In this document: positions 1 to 6,023 of the stretch, in pieces
Numbering within the stretch: the stretch's first letter is position 1
Layout: each line of letters opens with the position of its first letter
Assembly: GCA_013054445.1 (NCBI GenBank)
Contig: JAAMPI010001788.1
Location: 1-10,505 of the forward strand
Reading direction: 5' to 3'
Length of the DNA: 10,505 nt
Source of the DNA: Cudoniella acicularis
Lineage: Eukaryota > Ascomycota > Leotiomycetes > Helotiales > Helotiaceae
Position numbers and translations under genes: made by a program
Notes under the pieces: model-generated
What the model saw: the letters and a program-made list of their open reading frames with translations, nothing else
What the model was told of the DNA's origin: nothing
Databases searched by the model: none

Positions 1-171
1 CCCCCAGCAATCCCCACAAACCCCATTCCCACTAACAATCTCCCTCTCCACCCACTCATACCGACTACACTCCCGCTTAAACCCCATTTTTGCCCGCAAT
101 TTGCACACGAATTGTTGAGGCCGCCAGGTGTGGCCGCAGATTCGGTAGCGGTAGTGGATTTCTTGACACAT
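1..171 (-). CDS. Small Cys-rich putative zinc-binding protein, N-terminal part (runs off left edge)
   Basis: The reading frame is open from an ATG at 171-169 to base 1 and gives 57 residues; the C-terminus lies outside the window. The ATG follows a run of seven A (AAAAAAATG), a strong fungal start context. Cysteines fall at residues 2, 12, 23, 35, 52 and 55. The pattern Cys12-Gly-His14 ... Cys23 ... Cys35 ... Cys52-x2-Cys55 looks like two metal-ligand knuckles, as in small zinc-ribbon or treble-clef folds. The start MCQEIHYRY, followed by CGHTW, has no signal peptide or membrane segment, so a cytosolic or nuclear location is inferred. Proteins with a similar CGH...C...C...CxxC layout occur in filamentous ascomycetes and are mostly uncharacterised; this is recalled, not searched. 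It lies tandem to and downstream of the 728-residue gene, about 700 bp away. No function is assigned. It could also be a fortuitous ORF, but the start context and cysteine spacing argue against that. Confidence 0.6.
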   Translation of the reverse strand, partial: MCQEIHYRYRICGHTWRPQQFVCKLRAKMGFKRECSRYEWVEREIVSGNGVCGDCWG

Positions 172-874
172 TTTTTTCGTCGTTGAAGTGATGCAAAGGA
201 GGATTTATTTTATTTTCTGTAATTGGGGTGGCCTCCTGCGGGTATCTTTTTCTGGTTTCGCTTCGCTGTTGCTGAGATTACAGACTCTGCACCGGTTTCA
301 AACAATGGAGAGATAATGAATACGAAAATGAAAATTCATCAACCACCGACATGACTAGGAGGCACTTGCGCTTCCCAGCAGGATGATTCACACCCAAACC
401 AACCATTTTCAATCAACCATAAAAGACTCAAATAACACATTTCAAAAATTAAATACAAACATATACAGAGGCAAGTGATTGAGTTGACAAAGAAGAATAG
501 TGATGATATTTCTCAGTAATAAATAAATGTTGTGACCGGCTGCGCCTATTCAACGCCTTATGCCAAGGGGGTATCTAGATAAAAAGGACGACAATTTCCA
601 ACCACCAATCCAATTCTCCAAACCAACCTCCCAAACAACCTCCCAAAGGTTAACGAATGCTGAAAATATGTTGTGTAAACCCTAAGCCACCCCGTCCGTG
701 GAATGTGTAAAACGCCCGCCTAAAAATCGCGACGCGACGTGTCTCCCTGCTCTCTCTTTCTTGGTGCTGCTTCTTGACAAACTTCTCTCTTGGCTTCAAC
801 TTGAGCACCATACATCGTTACAACATCTTGTGTAAATCCCGCTGACAAAAACCCCAAGTACCGAAATGTTCCAA
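172..874. other. Intergenic region between two minus-strand genes
   Basis: This stretch should hold the 3' UTR of the gene ending at 875 and the promoter and 5' UTR of the Cys-rich gene starting at 171. I see no coding sequence, tRNA or other RNA gene in it. Next to the Cys-rich start the minus strand is A-rich. The plus strand has a CA/CT-rich tract near 598-650 that includes a perfect 12-bp tandem duplication, and a CT-rich stretch near 740-763. No transcription start or polyadenylation site can be fixed from sequence alone. Confidence 0.6.
624..647. repeat. 12-bp perfect tandem duplication
   Basis: The unit caacctcccaaa occurs at 624-635 and again at 636-647 with no mismatch. It lies in the CA/CT-rich intergenic tract, possibly in the promoter of the minus-strand Cys-rich gene. 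It may be a replication-slippage product or a doubled factor-binding site. Confidence 0.85.
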
Positions 875-3257
875 TCATACAGTAATGCTCACATTCTTCC
901 TCGTTTCAGCCTCATCCACATGGAAGCCAAATACCAATCGGAATAAATCTTTCAAAAAAGTATACCGTCCACTATTCATCATCCATCCTACACTCTTCGC
1001 AACATCTGCTGCATTCGCCTTCCTGCCCATCGCTGGTAGTGAATTGGCACTTCTAAATGTCGGATCGCTTAGAACCAGATTTCGATAGGCTGTTAATAGC
1101 GTGGCGTGTACCGGTAATGATCCGAAGGAGCCAGTCGGGAGACTTTTAACAAAATTCTGTAAAGCTGGTGGTTCCGATTTGCTCGGCATGGAAGATGTAG
1201 GAGTTGCGCGAGAGAAGCCGACATTCATGGCGGCTTTCAAAATAAGGATTTTAAGACGGGTGAGGTTGACATCTTCTGTATTCGTGGTGGAAGTGATGGT
1301 GCTAGAGGATTTTGCGCTACCCTGTGAGTAGCCAGACAGTGACGAGGTTGCACTTGACCATCTGGCATTCGACGAACGGCTGCTTTCCGTGCCAAGTACT
1401 AATATATTTGGAATAACTGGAGAGTTCTCCTCTGGGGAGATAGGAGTATCTTCAAACTCCGTAGTGGGAGTTTCAGGCATGTATCGTAGATGCGAATGAT
1501 CAGGTTCCGGATTTTCAGGTAGACTGGCTAGGCTGTTACTTTTCGTGTGAGAAGATCGACTCATCTGGTCGGAAGTTTGTGTGAAGGTCGTTTGTGAAGG
1601 CCGCGGTGTCCCACGTTCTGGCCGTACCTGTGTCCAGCCTTCTCGAAAAAGGTCACACAATTCCCAGCACGCTTGAACTGCAGATCCAAGAAGCTCTTCA
1701 TCGGCCGTTTTGCCGTCCCGTTTGTTTTGACGAAGGCTGAAAAGCATCTCTGCTAATGACCAACAGGCTCGAAGAAGTGCATCAGTCTCTTCTGCAAGTT
1801 CATTTCGTTGTTTCATCAATCGATGACATAGGGTAATGTAAAAGTCTAACGTCCGCTCTCGGAAAGCTTCCGGTAAAGTTCTATCATGGGTGTTATATAG
1901 ATGGTTATTCAGTTCGAAGCTGACCCGTAGTACAGAGTCCGCAATTTCATCCTTTCGTTGCCGGACATCAAATAATGCTTGGCAAAAATCTCGGCATAGG
2001 TCAAGTGTCGGTCTCACATGGGTCTCGTGGTCTTCATCCCGGCTGTCATAAAGCTTTTGACATAATTTCCAACAACATTTCCAGGCTTTTTCGTGCGCGT
2101 CTCCAGTACCAGAGTAACTGAAAATTCTTTCACGGTGTATCGAGCTTAGACTTGCGAGTGTGTTGCAGAGTGTCCAACATTCATGGAGCGCTGTCTTTAG
2201 CGCGTTGACCTCCTCATCTGAGTTATGCACAGTTCGGGCGTCAAATTCATCTTCCGTCTCATGTTGATCTTCTGGGATACCTGCAAACCATGAGTAACTC
2301 GATTGGCTTCTAAAATTAATTGACACACCTTCAAGGCTACTGGACCGAGATTTGCTCTTAGGACCAACTAAAGCCTCAACTTCCTGCCGGGTCTGTGCGC
2401 GAGGGGTGGCATTTTCTATCCCATATTTGACTGGCGCAATATCTGTAGATATGGCAGGAGGTGAGACAGGGCTTAGCTGTGTTGTCTTAGACGATTAGTT
2501 GTCCGGTAGGGAAGAAGGAAGGGGTACCTACCTTATCGGTTGGAACAGCCAAATCAACTCTGATTGTTGAAGGAACAGCTTCCTCACGCTTGTATGGAAT
2601 TGGAGTTGATCTACCGACTTGCGGAAAAGGCGCGGGCATGGTCGCTTTTGGTGTAGCCTGATCTAATCAGCAATTGATCAAAGCGCGTGAATGAGGCAAC
2701 TCACAAAATTCCCATATCCTTGAGGCGCATGTATAACAGATACAGATTCGTCGTCTAAGGAGGTTCGAAAGCGGTCCGGGATATTTGTACTGAGCCTCTT
2801 CAACTGCATACAACGTTAGAATTGCACGCATAATCCCACCCGCTCAACATACAGCCGATTGTGACTCTCCAGAGTCAATAGCACTTGACGATACGGAATT
2901 GGTATCTTGAGCCTCCTCTGCTATCTCGTCTTCTATCTCAGTTGTTTCTGTGCCATTCGATGTAACCGGCGATGGGCCAACCATATCACTTGGGCTGGCC
3001 ATGTATGCGCTATTGGGAGAAAGTCCGTAATCGGTTGGGTGTGGATGAAGCCCGGTTGCTTCTCCCGAACTGCGCGCAGAACTGGCATGAAATAATAAGT
3101 TTCATGAATTGATGGAAGCTTGGATGGGAACTTACAGCGATTGGAAACGCGGAGACTGCTGTGAGGGCGAATTTGGGGAGAGGGAGAAATCTGTGTATGG
3201 AGAAAAGGCAGACATCATATTTCGCGGCGAAGGTACAAGAGGGCTCTCAAGTGCCAT
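875..3257 (-). CDS. Conserved-looking fungal protein of unknown function with Ser-Pro-rich N-terminus and seven CW-x-LC helical repeats (5 exons, 728 aa)
   Basis: Proposed exons are 3257-3136, 3081-2853, 2803-2705, 2657-2532 and 2485-875. The introns are 54, 49, 47 and 46 bp, with donors GTAAGT, GTATGT, GTGAGT and GTAGGT, and branch-like CTAAC, CTGAT and CTAAT in the last three. All joins keep frame and give 728 residues. The ATG at 3257 has G at +4, and an in-frame TGA lies 31 bases upstream (3290-3288). Residues 1-110 are disordered and rich in Ser-Pro (SPNSP, QQSPR), with a repeated D-[FY]-x-LSPNS at 23-30 and 58-65: likely CDK/MAPK sites (inference). Residues 281-480 carry seven copies of a C-W-x-L-C-x-x-L motif, first residues near 295, 330, 356, 381, 408, 433 and 465, probably an all-helical array. 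A Ser/Thr-rich linker follows, then a second conserved-looking block (about 600-728) with an LKDLFRLVFGF-type helix. There is no signal peptide or membrane segment. It may match a fungal DUF family (DUF7624 comes to mind, unverified). Function unknown. Confidence 0.85.
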
Positions 3258-3863
3258 GATGGGAGCAAGGCTCTGACGCGTGAAGCCTCAAATGGCCCTG
3301 AGTAGCAGCTTCAGCGTGGTTATGAGGACAATGGGATGCAACGGCTCTCCTGGTTCTGGCGCGGGCAGGGCTCCCAGAAGTTGGTGTGGGCCGGGAGGCG
3401 TCGAGGCCGAATGGAGCTCTTCGGACGCAGCTGGAAGAAGCTCTTGCTTGTCCTTTGGAGATGCTGACGACTGACAACAGGTGGCAGCAAAGAAGCACAA
3501 CACTTCGACGCGACGAATGCGGTTGGATAAAGTTGGTGCAGGGCTCCCCGAGTCAATGGCAAACGGACCCGCGTGTACGGATTCGAAGGCGCATCAGCGA
3601 GCTTGTTGTATTTGTTGTATTCTATTGCAAAGGCCCGTGATACTTTGGGGCCGCGGGCCAGTGCTGCTTGATGCTAAAGCTGTGCCGTGCGTGCACATCT
3701 CACATCCCACCGCGCATCAGAACAATCAACGTTCGCTTCGCGCAAGCTGGCCGGGATATCCTAGCGCCTTCGCAGTCGGGATCCCAGTCATGGCGACCGC
3801 TGCAAAGGCTGCGCTATGGAGGTGCACACCCTTCGCTCGCGGCGAACTCTGTAAATCGGTGGT

Positions 3864-3898
3864 GCACTGACGCTGCACTGACGCTGCACTGACGCTGC
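3864..3898. repeat. 11-bp tandem repeat, three perfect copies
   Basis: The unit cactgacgctg occurs at 3865-3875, 3876-3886 and 3887-3897. Period-11 identity extends one base on each side. It lies in the GC-rich intergenic region about 600 bp upstream of the 728-residue gene. An 11-bp period is close to one helical turn, so the copies would present on the same face of the DNA; it is also a plausible minisatellite seed. Confidence 0.9.
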
Positions 3899-4469
3899 TT
3901 GCTCCAGCTGCCCTCTCCTGGTACCGACGCGCTCTGTCGAATGGCGAGCGCAGGAGGCCCTGAGGCCTGCAGTGGCATGAAAGCTACGAAAAGGCAGTTG
4001 GGGTTGCGTGCAGCCCGGATCGCAGCTGGCCAATGGCGGGCTGCTTCAAGCCTACCTGCTCTGCGTCTCTTGATCCTCTTCGCGATCGGGCTGCATGAAA
4101 GCTGGCGCTTAGCAGTCGATTTGGCGGTGTTTGCTTTGGCGTGCCCGTCCCTCCACAAACCCCTGAACGTCAACCTTACTCCCCTCTCTAAGAGTCTAAA
4201 CTTTCTTCCTCCACTCCCCAAGCTTGCCTTGGAACACACGGCTCGCTGTTCCTATCAATAAACTGTGCCCACTGTACCCTTAGTCCCAAGAGGCGGCCAA
4301 TAACTTGTGCTCTCGCACGGGCTATCACGATTCCCAGCGCTCCGAGCAGCCAAAGCCTTTGTCTGTGCCTTTCAACGGGATGGTCCGCTTTTGGTAATCC
4401 AGTCAGGCTCAGGCTCCTCTTTGGCCTGGGGGAAGGCGGTCTCCCAACAGCTCAAAATAAAAATAACGC

Positions 4470-4492
4470 CGATCCATGGTCCCGATCCATGG
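4470..4492. repeat. Direct repeat of a 10-mer containing the palindrome CCATGG
   Basis: The 10-mer cgatccatgg occurs at 4470-4479 and again at 4483-4492, separated by three bases (tcc). Each copy contains the 6-bp palindrome ccatgg. It lies in the non-coding stretch between the 728-residue gene and rpb10, with no known function. Confidence 0.8.
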
Positions 4493-4704
4493 GGATGGGT
4501 ATGCTGGGTCCAACACCAACAGAAGAACTACGTTTGAGCTTCTAGAGCCCTGCCGTGCTGACGGCCACGATGCTTTTTCTGAGTGGACTGTTAGCCTCAA
4601 CACGGTGAAGGTTGGTTGTATGACACATATCACAATTGCATTTCACAAGCCCCCAACCTGGGCACTTCACCGTTCTATCAGCCCTATTCGCAGGCTTACG
4701 AGCC

Positions 4705-4730
4705 CCAATGGCCCATAGGTCGGCCATTGG
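4705..4730. promoter_or_regulatory. 9-bp perfect inverted repeat of two opposed CCAAT boxes
   Basis: The left arm ccaatggcc (4705-4713) is the exact reverse complement of the right arm ggccattgg (4722-4730), with an 8-base loop. Each arm begins at its outer end with CCAAT, the core bound by the fungal CCAAT-binding (HAP/CBC) complex, so two opposed sites are present. It could work as DNA or form a hairpin in RNA. It lies about 650 bp downstream of the rpb10 stop and 1.4 kb upstream of the 728-residue gene, so its target is unclear. Confidence 0.65.
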
Positions 4731-5360
4731 CGTTTCTTGGCTTTCTCCAGGGTTAGTTCCTTGCTGATACATGAATTTTGACACTACAGATGAACAACTT
4801 CTGCGCCCAGAACTTGGCTTCAAGCGTGACTGCTTTCCTATGCAGTGAGAATCGCTGCGCCACTGCTGTTAATGTTGCTCTGGCCCTACAGAGAGGTCGC
4901 CGCGCTTGCATAGGCGCTTGAGTGGAGCATAGACCTATCGACTGTTAGCGTAAACGGGCTTTGTCCCGATCATCGAAGTTAGTTGTGTATCCCAGGCAAG
5001 CCCGAACCAACTTCCGGAGACGAACAAGCCTCGTGGCTGATGAGAATTGGTGGAACAAGTCCCAACCAGTTGGTATCTAACCTAGTTTAGAGTTAATGCG
5101 TTGGCGATGTTGTTAAAAGGCACAGGCCCGTGAGAATTGAGACTGTTGAAGCTTGCCCAAGGCAGAAAAGGAAGAAGAAGCCGGCGGTTGCGGCGGTTCG
5201 GAACTTGGCTTTTGGGAAAAAGAACTCGTGATATTGGAATGTCATATGGATTCCGGAAGCATGCCTCCCAAGCCTTCAACGCCCCTCACAATACGCCCTG
5301 TCCGCTCATGCAACCGCTGAGTTTTACAAGTCCAGAATAACGCCTTCTTCCTTCACCGGT

Positions 5361-5778
5361 CTATCCCAGGGCGGCCTTCTTTGCATCTCGTTCGGCGGGG
5401 TTGTATCTAGCTCCAAGTTAGCCATGAGACCAATAGCATTGTCTGCGAGGACCTGTCTTCGATTGTGTATTCGAGGGGGACTGACTTGAGAAGCTTTTCG
5501 ATTAAATCGACGTGTGTCATGATCATTCGGCGACAGCAATATCGTTTGCAACCAAGTTGGTCCATGGCGTCACTGTCAAGAGTGTCAGTGACGAGGCTCA
5601 AGTATATCCCCAGCAGATGGATTTTGAGCTCACCCGTCTGTTATCCCTTCGTCGATAAGCTTTAGGTATCGTTCCCAGAGGTCCCCAATGACCTGCAAGC
5701 AAGTTAATAAAGGCCAATGCATTTGGCGCGTAGAGGACCAACCTTGCCACAGGAAAAGCAGCGCACTGGAATAATCAT
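5361..5778 (-). CDS. rpb10: DNA-directed RNA polymerases I, II and III subunit RPABC5 (Rpb10), 4 exons, 75 aa
   Basis: Exons are 5778-5743, 5692-5634, 5572-5486 and 5406-5361; introns are 50, 61 and 78 bp, with donors GTTGGT, GTGAGC and GTCAGT and acceptors GCAG, ACAG and CTAG. Joined in frame they give 75 residues, close to the usual size of about 70. The product begins [12 protein letters not shown], has [10 protein letters not shown] at 15-24, [11 protein letters not shown] at 38-48 and [14 protein letters not shown] at 51-64: diagnostic for Rpb10. The zinc ligands are Cys7, Cys10, Cys44 and Cys45. The protein is a structural subunit of all three nuclear RNA polymerases and sits in the Rpb3/Rpb11 (AC40/AC19) assembly platform. 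Each intron position is confirmed by restoring a conserved stretch: K|VIGD, DG|DAMD and LLK|YNP. It is head-to-head with utp17. No single ORF shows it. If intron 3 is retained, the frame reads about 25 unrelated residues to a TAG that is itself the acceptor. Confidence 0.97.
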
Positions 5779-6023
5779 CTTAAAGTCCCTAGTCTAAGTC
5801 TTGCCAACTCGAGATAACAGGCGCGATGCGTGTAAATGCTGGGCGCAACGTTGTAGATGTAGATGTTGTGAAAAGTCGCGTGCGGTTGCTTGTCAAAGAG
5901 CTCTCTGAGAAGTTCGCGCTAAAATTATTTTTGACTTTTTTTTCGCGAGATCGAGAGCCTTGTTCACCGATAGCAAAAGTCTTAGTCTCCATGACCAAAA
6001 TCCACAAGACCTCTGACAACACC
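5779..6023. promoter_or_regulatory. Bidirectional promoter between rpb10 and utp17
   Basis: Only 245 bp separate the two start codons (212 bp if utp17 starts at 5991). Visible elements are a PAC-like core GCGATG at 5823-5828, an RRPE-like AAAATTATTTTT at 5921-5932, a T8 run at 5936-5943 and the palindrome TCGCGA at 5943-5948. PAC and RRPE are the promoter pair of ribosome-biogenesis and RNA polymerase I/III genes in budding yeast. Their presence here is a resemblance, not proof. I see no clear TATA box. Confidence 0.6.

Larger units (their letters stand above)
3258..5360. other. 2.1-kb intergenic region, locally GC-rich, no convincing gene
   Basis: The region lies between the start of the 728-residue gene and the stop of rpb10, so it holds the former's promoter and the latter's 3' flank. 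G+C is about 70% by count over 3361-3420, well above the flanking coding sequence. GC-rich DNA leaves overlapping open frames on both strands (for example 3481-3870 plus, 3814-4239 minus and 3899-4261 plus). None shows recognisable domains, believable introns or low-complexity protein character, and they overlap antisense. A CT-rich tract at about 4185-4220, like those before fungal transcription starts, is followed by AATAAA at 4257-4262. I found no tRNA or 5S boxes, transposase fragment, long terminal repeats or A+T-rich RIP signature. Confidence 0.6.

Noticed and set aside
885..1331. Plus-strand open frames at 885-1088 and 1101-1331
   Set aside because: They are shadows of the minus-strand coding exon, whose protein is continuous and low-complexity in the expected way.
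2324..2326. GTG start for the 483-codon frame of the minus-strand gene
   Set aside because: The frame stays open upstream through 2485 and joins four further exons to an ATG at 3257; a GTG start is not expected for a nuclear fungal gene.
3481..3870. Plus-strand open frame of 129 codons in the GC-rich region
   Set aside because: It has no recognisable domain or regular protein character, overlaps other open frames in GC-rich DNA, and no supporting start context or introns are seen.
3814..4261. Antisense pair of open frames (141 codons minus, 120 codons plus)
   Set aside because: Long frames on both strands of the same GC-rich stretch are expected from low stop-codon density. Neither shows a motif; the minus frame is Arg/Ala-rich, as random GC-rich translation would be.
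4950..5070. Possible tRNA or other small structured RNA
   Set aside because: Short complementary stretches are present, but no A-box/B-box pair (GGTTCGANTCC type) or cloverleaf could be assembled.
5137..5340. Plus-strand frame with an Arg-rich stretch (RKGRRSRRLRR)
   Set aside because: The basic run comes from a purine-rich gaagaagaag/cggcgg tract. There is no ribosomal-protein or other family match by eye, and it lies just past the rpb10 stop on the opposite strand.
3258..5360. Transposon remnant or RIP-degraded repeat
   Set aside because: There is no transposase or reverse-transcriptase fragment, no terminal inverted repeats bounding the block, and composition is GC-rich, the opposite of RIP decay.
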